Source: Pseudomonas putida (GTDB lineage Bacteria; Pseudomonadota; Gammaproteobacteria; Pseudomonadales; Pseudomonadaceae). Taken from it: a stretch of DNA of 64,000 nucleotides. The notes beneath the pieces were generated by a model. That model worked only from the letters and a program-made list of their open reading frames with translations. It made no database searches and was not told the origin of the DNA. The translations under genes and the position numbers were made by a program. Positions 24,489 through 34,301 of this stretch are shown here, one piece after another. Every line of letters starts with the position of its first letter. Position 1 is the first letter of the stretch. The DNA lies in contig NZ_JANHLE010000014.1 in the NCBI RefSeq assembly GCF_028682475.1, positions 62,001 through 126,000 on the forward strand. Reading direction: 5' to 3'.

Positions 24489-26633
24489 ATGATCAGCAAC
24501 GAACTCAAAACCACGATTCAGGGCGCCTATTCGCGTTTTCTCGAAGCCAAGAGCCTCAAGCCGCGTTACGGCCAGCGCCTGATGATCGCCGAAGTGGCCA
24601 AGGTGCTTGGCGATATCGCCTGCGACGATGAAGGTCGGCGTGCCGGCGAACCCGCCGTGGTGGCGGTCGAGGCCGGTACCGGTACCGGCAAGACGGTTGC
24701 CTACAGCCTGGCCTCGATTCCCGCCGCCAAGGCCGCTGGCAAGCGTCTGGTGATCGCCACCGCGACGGTAGCCCTGCAGGAGCAGATCGTTTTCAAGGAC
24801 CTGCCCGACCTGATGCGCAACAGCGGCCTGAACTTCACCTTCGCCCTGGCCAAGGGGCGTGGTCGCTATTTGTGCCTGTCCAAACTCGACTTGCTGCTGC
24901 AGGAGGGTCATGCACAGTCGGCCACTGCGCAGCTGTTCGAAGAGGAAGGCTTCAAGATCGAGGTCGACGAGGCCAGCCAGAAGCTGTTTACCAGCATGAT
25001 CGAAAAGCTCGCCGGCAACCGCTGGGACGGCGACCGTGACAGCTGGCCGCAAGCCCTGGAAGACCAGGACTGGGCGCGCCTGACCACCGATCATAGCCAG
25101 TGCACCGGCCGCCATTGCCCGAACTTTGGCCAGTGCACCTTCTACAAGGCCCGCGAGGGCATGGGCAAGGTCGATGTCATCGTCACCAACCACGATATGG
25201 TCCTCGCCGACCTGGCCCTGGGCGGTGGCGCGGTGTTGCCTGATCCGCGCGACACCATCTATGTGTTCGACGAAGGCCATCACCTGCCGGACAAGGCTAT
25301 TGGCCATTTCGCGCATTACACCCGCTTGCGTTCCACCGCCGACTGGCTCGAGCAAACCGCCAAGAACCTGACCAAGCTGCTGGCCCAGCATCCGTTGCCG
25401 GGCGATCTGGGCAAGCTGATCGAGCAGGTGCCGGAACTGGCGCGGGAGATCAAGGCCCAGCAGCAGTTCATGTTCAGCGCCTGTGAGCAGGTGGCCGATT
25501 TCCGTCCCGGTGAGGATATGGAAGGCCGCGAGCGGCCGCGTCACCGCTTTGAGGGTGGTGTGGTGCCCGAGCACATGCGCGAGATGGGCATCGAGCTGAA
25601 GAAGGGCTTCTCGCGCCTGACCGATCTGTTTACCCGTCTGACCGAACTGCTTAAAGAAGGTATGGATGCCGAGGTCAATATCGGTATCGCCAGCCATCAG
25701 GCCGAAGAGTGGTACCCGTTGTTCGGCAGCCTGTTGATGCGCGCCCAGGGCAACTGGGAACTGTGGACCGCCTTCACTGCGGAAGACCCGGAGGACAGCC
25801 CGCCGATGGCGCGCTGGCTGACCTTGGCCGAGAGCGGCGCGCTGTTCGACATCGAAGTCAATGCCAGCCCGATCCTCGCGGCCGAGATGCTGCGGCGCAA
25901 TCTGTGGAACGTTGCCCATGGCGCACTGGTCACCTCGGCGACCCTGACCGCACTGGGCAAGTTCGATCGCTTCCGCATGCGCGCCGGTCTGCCCAGGGAT
26001 GCGGTCACCAGTGTCGTGCCCAGCCCTTTCCATCATGTCGATGCCGGTGTGCTGCGGGTGCCGGACCTGCGGGCCGACCCTCGGGATGCGGCGGCACACA
26101 CCGCTGCGATCATTCGTGACCTGCCGGAGCTGGTTGAGGGGTCGCGGGGTTCGCTGGTGCTGTTTTCTTCACGCAAGCAGATGCAGGACGTGTTCGACGG
26201 CCTGGATCGCGACTGGCGCAAGCAGGTATTCATCCAGGGCAACCTGTCCAAGCAGGAAACCCTGAACAAGCACAAGGCACGTGTCGATGGCGGTGATTCC
26301 AGCGTCCTGTTCGGCCTGGCGAGCTTTGCCGAAGGCGTCGACTTGCCGGGCGCCTACTGTGAGCACGTGGTAATTGCCAAGATCCCCTTCGCGGTACCGG
26401 ATGACCCGGTCGAAGCGGCCCTGGCCGAGTGGATCGAAGCGCGTGGCGGCAACCCGTTCATGGAGATCGCTGTACCAGACGCTTCGCTGCGCCTGATCCA
26501 GGCCTGCGGCCGCCTGCTGCGTACCGAAGAGGACCGCGGCACCATCACCCTGCTGGATCGACGTGTGGTCACCCAGCGCTACGGCAAAGCTATTCTCAAT
26601 GCGTTGCCGCCGTTTCGACGGGAAATTTCCTGA
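24489..26633 (+). CDS. dinG: DinG, Fe-S ATP-dependent DNA helicase
   Basis: A 714-residue XPD-like superfamily 2 helicase that unwinds forks, D-loops and R-loops 5'-3'. Walker A is GTGTGKT (63-69) and the DEAH-type motif is DEGH (261-264). The four Fe-S ligands are C129 (RYLC), C205, C210 and C216 (CTGRHCPNFGQC). Motif VI is in LIQACGRLLRTEED. Length agrees with E. coli DinG (716). No LexA box of the CTGT-N8-ACAG type is seen immediately upstream, although E. coli dinG is SOS-controlled. Confidence 0.96.
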   Translation: MISNELKTTIQGAYSRFLEAKSLKPRYGQRLMIAEVAKVLGDIACDDEGRRAGEPAVVAVEAGTGTGKTVAYSLASIPAAKAAGKRLVIATATVALQEQIVFKDLPDLMRNSGLNFTFALAKGRGRYLCLSKLDLLLQEGHAQSATAQLFEEEGFKIEVDEASQKLFTSMIEKLAGNRWDGDRDSWPQALEDQDWARLTTDHSQCTGRHCPNFGQCTFYKAREGMGKVDVIVTNHDMVLADLALGGGAVLPDPRDTIYVFDEGHHLPDKAIGHFAHYTRLRSTADWLEQTAKNLTKLLAQHPLPGDLGKLIEQVPELAREIKAQQQFMFSACEQVADFRPGEDMEGRERPRHRFEGGVVPEHMREMGIELKKGFSRLTDLFTRLTELLKEGMDAEVNIGIASHQAEEWYPLFGSLLMRAQGNWELWTAFTAEDPEDSPPMARWLTLAESGALFDIEVNASPILAAEMLRRNLWNVAHGALVTSATLTALGKFDRFRMRAGLPRDAVTSVVPSPFHHVDAGVLRVPDLRADPRDAAAHTAAIIRDLPELVEGSRGSLVLFSSRKQMQDVFDGLDRDWRKQVFIQGNLSKQETLNKHKARVDGGDSSVLFGLASFAEGVDLPGAYCEHVVIAKIPFAVPDDPVEAALAEWIEARGGNPFMEIAVPDASLRLIQACGRLLRTEEDRGTITLLDRRVVTQRYGKAILNALPPFRREIS

Positions 26634-26714
26634 CCCCCGGGGATCAAACCGGCGGGGCGTTGTCTATGTCTCAGTTCAAGGCCCGCAAGGGCCCTCAAGG
26701 AGAGTTCCAGCCCT

Positions 26715-28970
26715 ATGATTCGCCGTACCTTGCCTGCTGTCTTCGCCCTGTTGTTCAGCGCCCCGCTGCTGGCCGGACAACAGACGCTGTTCAGCTTTGT
26801 GCGCCCGGCCGCCGTGGTCAATGTGGTGACCGAAGATGCCAGTTTGCCGCAATACAACGCAGAGCAGACGGCCGAGGGCGAGGTATTGCGGCGTGTGGTG
26901 TTCAACCCGGTGCAGCGCCCCAGCCTGCGACTGAGCCCGCAAACTGGTGCTTGGGACTGGTCGGCGGCCACGGCCATGACCTTGCGCCTGCAAAGCGGCA
27001 TGGACTGGCCGTTGAGCGTGGATGTCACGGTATTGAGCAGTGACGGCAAGACCCTTACCAGCCGCATCGACCTGCCCGCCGGGCCGGCACAGACGGTACT
27101 GGTGCCACTCACGGCCAGCTCGCCGCTGAGCCAGGGCATGCGTGCCGGGCCACCGATGCCCTGGATGCATGATGGCCAGCGCTGGGTGCTGACCAGCAGC
27201 AGCGGGGCGCTGGACTTGAAGCAAGTGGTGTCGGTGACCCTGTCGATGAACAAACCCGATGTCGCCCAGAGTCTGTTGATTGAACGTGTTGGCATCCAGG
27301 ATGACGACCAACTGCAAAAGGCCGTGTATACCGACCTGATCGATGGTTATGGCCAATCTACCCGTGGCCGCTGGCCGGAAAAGATCGTCAGCGATGACCA
27401 GCTCAAGGCTGCCGCGACCCGTGAACAGCAGCAACTCAAGGGCTGGCTGGCTGAGCGCAGCAAGTTGCCGCGCGACAAGTTCGGTGGCGTGACCTCGGGC
27501 CCGGATTTCGAGGCCAAGGGTTTTTTCCGTACCGAAAAGCGTGACGGGCGCTGGTACCTGGTCACCCCTGAAGGGAATCCGTTCTACTCGCTAGGCGTCA
27601 ACACCGTGGCAATCGACGGTGGCCGCACCTATGTGGCCGGGCGCGAGTCGATGTTTACCGCATTGCCGCAAGCCGGCGAGCCACTGGCGCAGTTCTACGG
27701 CGAGGGCAACAACAACGACGGTAACGGCTCGTCCAGCGGTCGTAATTTCAGTCAGGGGCGCTGGTTCGACTTCTATGCCGCCAACCTTGAGCGCAGCCAT
27801 GGCAAACCCTGTACGCCGGTCGCCGCAACCGACACCACGGCGGCAGTGGAATGCCCGGCCGCCGCTGTCGATGTGCAGCGTTGGCAGGGGCATACCCTCG
27901 ACCGCCTGCAGGCCTGGGGCTTCAATACCCTGGGCAACTGGAGCGAACCCGCTTTGGGGCAGGCCAACCGCCTCCCTTACACCTTGCCGCTGTCGATTGT
28001 TGGCGATTACACCAGCATCAGCACCGGTATGGACTGGTGGGGGCGTATGCCCGACCCGTTCGACCCGCGCTTTGCCATGGCCACCGAGCGTGCCGTGGCC
28101 ATTGCCGCCCGCGATCACCGTGACGACCCCTGGCTGATCGGTTATTTCGCCGACAACGAACTGGCCTGGGCCGCTCCGGGAGATGACCCCAAGGCCCGTT
28201 ATGCCCTGGCTTATGGCACCTTGCGCCTGACCACGGACGTGCCGGCCAAGCGCGCGTTCCTCAAACAGTTGCGCGACAAATACCGCAATCAGGCCGGGCT
28301 GTCGAAAGCCTGGGGGATCGACCTGCCCGCCTGGGAGTTGATGGAAGACCCGGGTTTCGAGCCACCGCTGCCAAGCGCAGAGCATCCGGAGATTGAAGCC
28401 GACTTCAAGTACTTCCAGAAGGTCTTTGCCGAAACCTACTTCAAGACCATCGCCGATTCACTCAAGTGGCATGCGCCCAATCACTTGCTGCTGGGCGGCC
28501 GTTATGCGGTCAGTACGCCTGAAGCGGTGGCGGCCTGTGCCGAATTCTGTGATGTCCTGAGTTTCAACTTCTATACGCCGAAACCGCAGGACGGCTACGA
28601 CTTCAGCCAGCTCAACGCCCTGGACAAACCGGTGCTGGTATCGGAGTTCCAGTTCGGCTCACGTGACCGTGGCCCGTTCTGGCCGGGGCCGATGGAAGTG
28701 GCCAGGGAAGAAGGGCGCGGCCCGGCCTATGCCGCTTTCGTAAAGGCAGCGCTGGCTGAGCCGTCGATTGTCGGTGTGCACTGGTTCCAGTACCTGGATC
28801 AGCCTGCCAGCGGCCGCTTGCTCGATGGCGAGAACGGTCACTTCGGGCTGGTGGGTATCACCGACCTGCCATTCCAGGGTTTTGTCGACAGTGTGCGTAA
28901 GAGCAATCTGCAAGCACAGGAGCAGATCGGCAAGGCAGGCGTTGGCGAAAAGGCTGCAAAAGCCCCGTAG
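26715..28970 (+). CDS. Exported clan-A glycoside hydrolase (agarase/beta-galactosidase-like)
   Basis: A 751-residue exported protein (signal peptide 1-20, cleavage after LLA). Residues 25-200 look like a carbohydrate-binding beta-sandwich. Residues 255-740 form a TIM-barrel hydrolase. Candidate catalytic glutamates are E482 (YFADNELAW, acid/base at the end of strand 4) and E644 (VLVSEFQFG, nucleophile on strand 7). The NE and SEF patterns fit clan GH-A families such as GH42, GH50 and GH86. Pseudomonas copies are often named agarase, though no agar use is implied. The substrate could be a self-made exopolysaccharide, but no biosynthesis genes are adjacent. Confidence 0.75.
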   Translation: MIRRTLPAVFALLFSAPLLAGQQTLFSFVRPAAVVNVVTEDASLPQYNAEQTAEGEVLRRVVFNPVQRPSLRLSPQTGAWDWSAATAMTLRLQSGMDWPLSVDVTVLSSDGKTLTSRIDLPAGPAQTVLVPLTASSPLSQGMRAGPPMPWMHDGQRWVLTSSSGALDLKQVVSVTLSMNKPDVAQSLLIERVGIQDDDQLQKAVYTDLIDGYGQSTRGRWPEKIVSDDQLKAAATREQQQLKGWLAERSKLPRDKFGGVTSGPDFEAKGFFRTEKRDGRWYLVTPEGNPFYSLGVNTVAIDGGRTYVAGRESMFTALPQAGEPLAQFYGEGNNNDGNGSSSGRNFSQGRWFDFYAANLERSHGKPCTPVAATDTTAAVECPAAAVDVQRWQGHTLDRLQAWGFNTLGNWSEPALGQANRLPYTLPLSIVGDYTSISTGMDWWGRMPDPFDPRFAMATERAVAIAARDHRDDPWLIGYFADNELAWAAPGDDPKARYALAYGTLRLTTDVPAKRAFLKQLRDKYRNQAGLSKAWGIDLPAWELMEDPGFEPPLPSAEHPEIEADFKYFQKVFAETYFKTIADSLKWHAPNHLLLGGRYAVSTPEAVAACAEFCDVLSFNFYTPKPQDGYDFSQLNALDKPVLVSEFQFGSRDRGPFWPGPMEVAREEGRGPAYAAFVKAALAEPSIVGVHWFQYLDQPASGRLLDGENGHFGLVGITDLPFQGFVDSVRKSNLQAQEQIGKAGVGEKAAKAP

Positions 28971-28982
28971 CAAAGGCGCGGC

Positions 28983-29012
28983 AGCCTGAGGCAGGAAAAC
29001 TGCCTCGGGCTC
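28983..29012. terminator. Hairpin after the glycosidase gene
   Basis: The inverted repeat GCCTGAGGCAG - GAAAA - CTGCCTCGGGC begins 13 bases after the stop codon. It forms an 11-bp stem with one G-U pair but no following T-run, so termination would be weak or Rho-assisted. Confidence 0.4.
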
Positions 29013-29109
29013 GCTGGATGACGCTCTGTCCAGTGTCTGTTCCCAAAATCCTCGCAGGCTGAAACAATGCACGCCATTTTCGATAGCGGTATGCGCGAGG
29101 AGCGGCTGG

Positions 29110-30255
29110 GTGCAGATTCAGGGTCATTACGAGCTTAAGTTCGAAGCCGTGCGCGAGGCCTTTGCAGCGCTGTTCGACGATCCTCAGGAACGTGGTGCGG
29201 CCCTGTGTATTCAGGTCGGCGGGGAGACCGTGGTTGACCTCTGGTCCGGTACCGCCGACAAGGACGGTGCCGAGGCCTGGCACAGCGATACCATCGCCAA
29301 CCTGTTCTCCTGTACCAAGATGTTCACTGCGGTGACAGCCTTGCAACTGGTGGGTGAGGGCAAGTTGGCCCTGGATGTTCCTGTCGCCCGTTACTGGCCG
29401 GAATTTGCCCAGGCTGACAAGCAGGCGATTACCCTGCGCCAGTTGCTCAGCCACCGTGCCGGGGTGCCCGCACTTCGCGAGTTGATGCCCGCAGAGGCTT
29501 TCTACGACTGGCAAACCATGGTCCAGGCCCTGGCTGCCGAGGCACCCTGGTGGACACCTGGCACCGCCCATGGCTATGCGGCGATCACCTACGGCTGGCT
29601 GATCGGTGAGTTGATCCGCCGTGCCGACGGGCGCAGCCCTGGCGAGTCAATCGTCGCCCGCACCGCCCGCCCGCTAGGCTTGGATTTTCACATCGGCCTG
29701 GCTGACGATCAGTTTCACCGGGTTGCGCATATCGCCCGCGGCAAGGGCAATATGGGCGATGAAGCCGCCCAGCGCCTGCTTCAGGTGACCATGCGTGAAC
29801 CGCAGGCGCTGTCCACTCGCGCCTTTACCAACCCGCCGGGCATGCTCACCAGCACCAACAAACCGGAGTGGCGACGGATGCAGCAGCCAGCGGCCAACGG
29901 TCATGGCAACGCCCGGAGCCTGGCCGGTTTTTATGCCGGTGTGCTTGATGGCAGCCTGCTGGAATCGGAACTGCTCGATGAGCTGACCCGTGAACACAGC
30001 CTGGGCGAGGACAGGACCTTGCTGACCCAGACCCGCTTCGGCCTGGGTTGCATGCTCGACCAACCGACCGTGGCCAATGCCACCTTTGGTCTGGGCAGCA
30101 AAGCCTTTGGTCACCCGGGCGCCGGCGGCTCTGTTGGTTTTGCCGATCCGGAGTACGATGTGGCCTTTGGTTTTGTCACCAATACCCTGGGCCCTTATGT
30201 ATTGATGGATCCACGAGCCCAGAAGCTGGTGCGCGTCCTGGCAACCTGCCTTTGA
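29110..30255 (+). CDS. Serine hydrolase of the beta-lactamase/EstB family
   Basis: A 381-residue cytoplasmic protein with the class C beta-lactamase fold. The SxxK catalytic motif is SCTK (about residues 68-71), the YxN-like position is in HGYAAITYGW, and the C-terminal HPGAGGS stands for the KTG region. No signal peptide is present. Family members are esterases or peptidases rather than antibiotic-inactivating enzymes. The start codon is GTG, 7 bases after a GAGGAG site. It is read in the same direction as the glycosidase, 139 bases upstream. Confidence 0.85.
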   Translation: MQIQGHYELKFEAVREAFAALFDDPQERGAALCIQVGGETVVDLWSGTADKDGAEAWHSDTIANLFSCTKMFTAVTALQLVGEGKLALDVPVARYWPEFAQADKQAITLRQLLSHRAGVPALRELMPAEAFYDWQTMVQALAAEAPWWTPGTAHGYAAITYGWLIGELIRRADGRSPGESIVARTARPLGLDFHIGLADDQFHRVAHIARGKGNMGDEAAQRLLQVTMREPQALSTRAFTNPPGMLTSTNKPEWRRMQQPAANGHGNARSLAGFYAGVLDGSLLESELLDELTREHSLGEDRTLLTQTRFGLGCMLDQPTVANATFGLGSKAFGHPGAGGSVGFADPEYDVAFGFVTNTLGPYVLMDPRAQKLVRVLATCL

Positions 30256-30354
30256 TCGGTTAGCCCTGATGTTACCTGAACCCTTTGCCTATTCTGGCTT
30301 CCAACCATTAGCGCAATTGGGCGGAATTTCTTTCATTTTCATGGTGTATCACTG

Positions 30355-31323
30355 ATGTCTTCACATAAATCCTTAGCTCTTGCCCTGTGCCTGGTCATGA
30401 CCGGTTGCGCGCAGCACTCCCAGAAAGGCACAGCCGACAGCAGCATCGATTGGTGGCCCTTCGGTTCGGACAAGGTTGCCAGCCAGGAGGTGGAGGAAGT
30501 GGTTGTCGAGAAAGTCGCCAAGGCCGATGCCAAGTCGGAGAGCAACCGCTGGTGGTGGCCGTTCGGCGACAGCGCCAAGGCCAAGGCCGCCGCCGTACCG
30601 AAGATTGACCACAAGGCCACTCAAGCCTGGCTGGACAGCTATGAACCGCGCCTGCGTGAAGCCATCAAGGACAGCAAGTTCGAACTCGAGCGCCGTGAAG
30701 ACGTGCTGGTCGTCACCGTTCCTGTAGACAGCTCCTACAATCCGGATCGTCCGGCCATGCTTCTGCCGGTTACCCTCGGCCCGATCACCCGTGTCGCCAA
30801 AGCGATTGAAACCGACAAGCAGACCGCCGTTCTGGTACTGGGCCATGCCGACACCAGCGGTGCCGCCGCCGGTAACCAGAAGCTCAGCCAGGAACGTGCC
30901 CAGTCGGTGGCAGCGATCTTCCGCCTCAGCGGGCTGGAACGCGATCGCCTGATGCTGCGTGGCATGGGTTCGGAAATGCCGCGTGCGGCCAACGACAGCT
31001 TGCAGGGTCGCGCCCTGAATCGTCGGGTGGAACTGGTTCTGACGCCGCAAAATACCATGGTCGCCTTGCTCGCCAAATACAAACAGCCTACGCCGAGCCC
31101 GGCCGAGCTGGTCGCGGTGCAGGATGCCAAGGCCCCGGTCAAAGCAGCGGTGAAGCCTGCCGCCAAGGCCCCGGTCAAAAACGCCAGTACCAGCAAAAAA
31201 GCCGCTCCGGCCAAAGCCACGACGGCCAAGAAGAAAGCCCCTGCAGCCAAACCCGCAGCTAAAAAGCCTGCGCCTGCTGCCAAGAAAGTGGCCGCCACCA
31301 CCAGCCCTGCGAAGACCAACTGA
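30355..31323 (+). CDS. OmpA-family lipoprotein with an AlgP-like Lys/Ala/Pro tail
   Basis: A 322-residue predicted lipoprotein (lipobox VMTGC, Cys18). It has two tryptophan-rich repeats (DWWPFGSD near 32-39 and WWWPFGDS near 65-72), then an OmpA C-terminal domain (about 130-235, GHADTSGAAAGNQKLSQERA and NRRVEL). The last 75 residues are a low-complexity Lys/Ala/Pro tail (AAPAKATTAKKKAPAAKPAA) like histone H1 or AlgP. Such a basic tail is unusual on an OmpA lipoprotein and could bind anionic envelope polymers. It sits 18 bases before pdxH. P. aeruginosa has an OmpA gene next to pdxH (PA1048/PA1049). Confidence 0.88.
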   Translation: MSSHKSLALALCLVMTGCAQHSQKGTADSSIDWWPFGSDKVASQEVEEVVVEKVAKADAKSESNRWWWPFGDSAKAKAAAVPKIDHKATQAWLDSYEPRLREAIKDSKFELERREDVLVVTVPVDSSYNPDRPAMLLPVTLGPITRVAKAIETDKQTAVLVLGHADTSGAAAGNQKLSQERAQSVAAIFRLSGLERDRLMLRGMGSEMPRAANDSLQGRALNRRVELVLTPQNTMVALLAKYKQPTPSPAELVAVQDAKAPVKAAVKPAAKAPVKNASTSKKAAPAKATTAKKKAPAAKPAAKKPAPAAKKVAATTSPAKTN

Positions 31324-31341
31324 TCGTCAAGGAACGCAGCA

Positions 31342-31989
31342 ATGACCAAGACCCTGGCCGATATGCGCCGCGATTACACCCGTGATGGCCTGGCCGAAGC
31401 CCAGGCCCCGGACCAGCCTTTCGCGTTGTTTCGCCACTGGTTCGACGACGCGGTGAAGACCGAACAGCCGCCAGTGGAAGCCAATGCCATGACCTTGGCC
31501 ACGGTAGACGCCGATGGCCGTCCGCATTGCCGGATCCTGTTGCTCAAGGGCCTGGATGACCAGGGTTTTACCTTCTTCACCAACTATGACAGCGCCAAGG
31601 GCCAGCAACTGCAGGCCAATCCGTTTGCGGCCATGACGTTCTTCTGGCCGGCCCTGGAGCGTCAGGTGCGGATCGAAGGCAAAGTGGTCAAGGTCACGCC
31701 AGCAGAGTCGGATGAGTACTACCAGGTGCGCCCGTTGGGCAGCCGTCTCGGTGCCTGGGCTTCGCCGCAGAGTCAGGTGATTGCAGATCGCGCCGAGCTG
31801 GAAGGGCTGGTCAAGGCCACCGAACAGCGTTTCAGTGATACCCAGCCGCATTGCCCGGAACACTGGGGTGGTTACCGTTTGCTGCCGGAGCGCATCGAGT
31901 TCTGGCAAGGGCGTGCCAGCCGCCTGCACGACCGTCTCAACTACCGCCTGCAACAAGGCACCTGGCTGCGCGAGCGTCTGGCACCCTAA
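31342..31989 (+). CDS. pdxH: Pyridoxamine 5'-phosphate oxidase
   Basis: A 215-residue FMN enzyme that oxidises pyridoxine/pyridoxamine 5'-phosphate to PLP. Motifs are [24 protein letters not shown] (FMN/substrate binding), [16 protein letters not shown] and the C-terminal dimer/active-site stretch [16 protein letters not shown]. Length matches E. coli PdxH (218). Its stop overlaps the convergent small membrane gene by 4 bases. PLP is used by the PLP enzyme at 34302-35396, but that is a general dependence. Confidence 0.97.
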   Translation: MTKTLADMRRDYTRDGLAEAQAPDQPFALFRHWFDDAVKTEQPPVEANAMTLATVDADGRPHCRILLLKGLDDQGFTFFTNYDSAKGQQLQANPFAAMTFFWPALERQVRIEGKVVKVTPAESDEYYQVRPLGSRLGAWASPQSQVIADRAELEGLVKATEQRFSDTQPHCPEHWGGYRLLPERIEFWQGRASRLHDRLNYRLQQGTWLRERLAP

Positions 31990-32222
31990 TCGGCCCGGTA
32001 AGCGGCGGCCTCGCGTTCTAGCCAGGTCGCCAGCTCGGCGCGTTTGATCTTCTGCGCTTTGGCGTTGTCCAGACATTCAAGCATGTAGGCTTTCTTGCCC
32101 TCATCCGTACCGGCCATTGACAGCGCCAGGTCGCGGTCCATCCAGCGGCGGATGCGCACATACAACCACCAGTGAAAATACAGGCCTGCCAGAGTCGTGA
32201 CGACGACGATGAAGTAATCCAT
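31986..32222 (-). CDS. Small membrane-anchored protein (PA1050-like)
   Basis: A 78-residue protein with one N-terminal membrane helix ([19 protein letters not shown]) and a charged cytoplasmic C-terminal half ([34 protein letters not shown]). It is convergent with pdxH (4-base overlap), an order also found in P. aeruginosa. Function is unknown. Confidence 0.75.
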   Translation of the reverse strand: MDYFIVVVTTLAGLYFHWWLYVRIRRWMDRDLALSMAGTDEGKKAYMLECLDNAKAQKIKRAELATWLEREAAAYRAD

Positions 32223-32368
32223 GTCTATCCTTGCGCTAACGGTTTTTCAGGCTGCATCGGTGACACAGGCTGTATGGAAGCTGAATGGAATCAATTTTAC
32301 CCCGCATCAGTCGTGACAGTCGTCAATGTGCGGAGTCTAATGAACACCTGTCTTATGGAGGTCATCCT

Positions 32369-32833
32369 ATGCGTAAATCTGTTTTGCTGGTTGCCAGCTT
32401 CACCACCCTGTCGCTGCTGCTCAGCGGTTGCGCCTCGAGCCTGACCGGTGACACCTACACGCGCGATGAAGCTCGCCGTGTGCAAACCGTGCGCATGGGG
32501 ACCATCGAAGCACTGCGGCCGGTGAAAATCGAAGGCACCAAAACGCCTATCGGCAGCGGTGCCGGTGCTGTTGTCGGCGGCGTAGCGGGTAGCTCCGTCG
32601 GCGGTGGCAAAGGCAGCATCGTTGCAGCGGTCATTGGTGCCGTGGCGGGTGGCTTGGTGGGTGCTGCCGCTGAGGAAGGTATGACCCGTACCCAGGGCGT
32701 GGAGATCACTGTGCGTGAAGACGACGGCAGCACGCGTGCCTATGTACAGGCGGTCCAGGAAAACGAGATTTTCCGCGTCGGCGAGCGTGTCCGGATCATG
32801 ACTGTCGACGGTACCAGCCGGGTCAGTCGCTGA
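32369..32833 (+). CDS. slyB: SlyB-family glycine-zipper outer-membrane lipoprotein
   Basis: A 154-residue lipoprotein. Signal and lipobox are in MRKSVLLVASFTTLSLLLSGC (Cys21). The central glycine-zipper 2TM segment (GSGAGAVVGGVAGSSVGGGKGSIVAAVIGAVAGGLVG) is diagnostic. The C-terminal domain (GVEITVREDDGSTRAYVQ) matches SlyB/PcpY. The start has a GGAGG site, and an in-frame upstream ATG has none. SlyB is a stress-induced outer-membrane stabiliser in enterobacteria, under PhoPQ. No PhoP box was verified here. Confidence 0.9.
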   Translation: MRKSVLLVASFTTLSLLLSGCASSLTGDTYTRDEARRVQTVRMGTIEALRPVKIEGTKTPIGSGAGAVVGGVAGSSVGGGKGSIVAAVIGAVAGGLVGAAAEEGMTRTQGVEITVREDDGSTRAYVQAVQENEIFRVGERVRIMTVDGTSRVSR

Positions 32834-32851
32834 TACGTCCGCTGCAAAAAG

Positions 32852-32887
32852 AAAACCCCGACTCGGCAGTGCCGGTCGGGGTTTTTT
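32852..32887. terminator. Terminator between slyB and nhaA
   Basis: The stem AACCCCGAC / GTCGGGGTT, with an inner CGGCAGTGCCG helix, is flanked by A and T runs (T6 after the stem). It lies between convergent genes and should act both ways. Confidence 0.85.
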
Positions 32888-32902
32888 ACTGCCTGCGCCG
32901 GA

Positions 32903-34117
32903 TCAGGCGGCGGCTGCCTTGCGGCTCGCCAGTGCGGTGACGCCGTAACCGATCAGGGCGGCGAGGATCGACCCGGTAAGAATGCCCATGCGGTCCATGC
33001 CGGCGTACTCGCTGCTGCCGGGCACAAAGGCCAGCGAGCCGACGAACAGGCTCATGGTAAAGCCAATGCCACAGAGAATCGCCACCCCCAGCACCTGGCC
33101 CCAGTTGGCCCCGCTTGGCAAGGCAGCCATGCCCAGCTTGATCGCGATCCAGGTAAGACCGAACACGCCGATGGTCTTGCCCAGCAGCAGGCCGATGGCG
33201 ATCCCCATCGGCACGTAGTGGGTGAAGCTTTCCAGGCTGACCCCGGCCAGCGATACCCCGGCGTTGGCGAACGCGAACAGCGGCAGGATGCCGTAAGCCA
33301 CCCAGGGGTGCAGGGCATGCTCAAGCGTCAGCAGCGGAGAGGGTTCGGCGTTGCGCGTGCGCATTGGGATGCACAGCGCCAGGGTGACGCCGGCGAGGGT
33401 GGCGTGGACACCGCTCTTGAGGACACAGACCCAGAGGATCAGACCGATCACCATGTACGGACCGAGCTTGACCACCCCGAGCCGGTTCATCGCGATCAGC
33501 GCCAACAGGCAGGCACCAGCGAGCATCAGCGACAGGCTCGACAACTCGCCCGAGTAGAACAGGGCAATGACGATGATCGCCCCCAGGTCGTCGATGATGG
33601 CCAGGGTCATCAGGAACAATTTGAGTGACACCGGCACACGCTTGCCCAGCAGCGCCAGTACGCCCAGGGCAAAGGCGATGTCGGTGGCCATGGGGATCGC
33701 CCAGCCGGCAACGGCAGCCGGGTTGTCCTTGTTCAGGAACCAGTAGATCAGCGCCGGGACGACCATGCCACCGATGGCTGCAGCACCCGGCAGAACGATC
33801 TGCGAAGGTTTGGACAAATGACCGTCGATGATCTCGCGCTTGACCTCAAGGCCGATCAGCAGGAAAAACAGGGCCATCAGGCCGTCGTTGATCCACAGCA
33901 GCAAGGGTTTGGCGATTTTCAGCGCGCCGATCTGGGCGACCACAGGGACATCCAGCAAGCCGTTGTACAGGTATGACAAGGGCGAGTTGTTGATGATCAG
34001 GGCCAGGGCGGCGGCGGCAATCAGCAACAGACCGCTGGCCGCTTCCAACTGAAAGAAACGTGTGAAGGTGCTACGCAGCAAGGGCGCTCTCCATCCTGAG
34101 GGTTCCGGTAGGGGCAC
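32903..34117 (-). CDS. nhaA: NhaA Na+/H+ antiporter
   Basis: A 404-residue inner-membrane antiporter exporting Na+ in exchange for protons. The paired aspartates are in [14 protein letters not shown] (equivalent to D163/D164 of E. coli) and the other conserved aspartate is in [16 protein letters not shown]. About twelve helices are expected. The start is GTG at the 5' end (34117), with an AAGGTAGG-like site just upstream; no ATG is available near the expected N-terminus. It is divergent from the PLP enzyme gene across an AT-rich 184-base region. Confidence 0.95.
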   Translation of the reverse strand: MPLPEPSGWRAPLLRSTFTRFFQLEAASGLLLIAAAALALIINNSPLSYLYNGLLDVPVVAQIGALKIAKPLLLWINDGLMALFFLLIGLEVKREIIDGHLSKPSQIVLPGAAAIGGMVVPALIYWFLNKDNPAAVAGWAIPMATDIAFALGVLALLGKRVPVSLKLFLMTLAIIDDLGAIIVIALFYSGELSSLSLMLAGACLLALIAMNRLGVVKLGPYMVIGLILWVCVLKSGVHATLAGVTLALCIPMRTRNAEPSPLLTLEHALHPWVAYGILPLFAFANAGVSLAGVSLESFTHYVPMGIAIGLLLGKTIGVFGLTWIAIKLGMAALPSGANWGQVLGVAILCGIGFTMSLFVGSLAFVPGSSEYAGMDRMGILTGSILAALIGYGVTALASRKAAAA

Positions 34118-34301
34118 ACCCTACCTTGTGAGGATATGCATTAAAACAAAAACTATATTCTTTTTTGTTATAAGCTGTGACTAACCTGTCCAGGGCAGCC
34201 TAGCAGTTGGGCGGGAATATTTTGCCTGGCTGTATCTGTTGGGGATGTAGGGACTTTCTTAACATGCTCCCTTGTATAACGATCTTTTTCGGGACTGGAC
34301 C

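Noticed and set aside
32285-32368. Upstream extension of slyB
   Set aside because: In-frame but without homology or ribosome site; the lipoprotein signal starts at 32369. Similar extensions were rejected for dcd, rapA, rnfG, the OmpA genes and several LysR/SDR genes.
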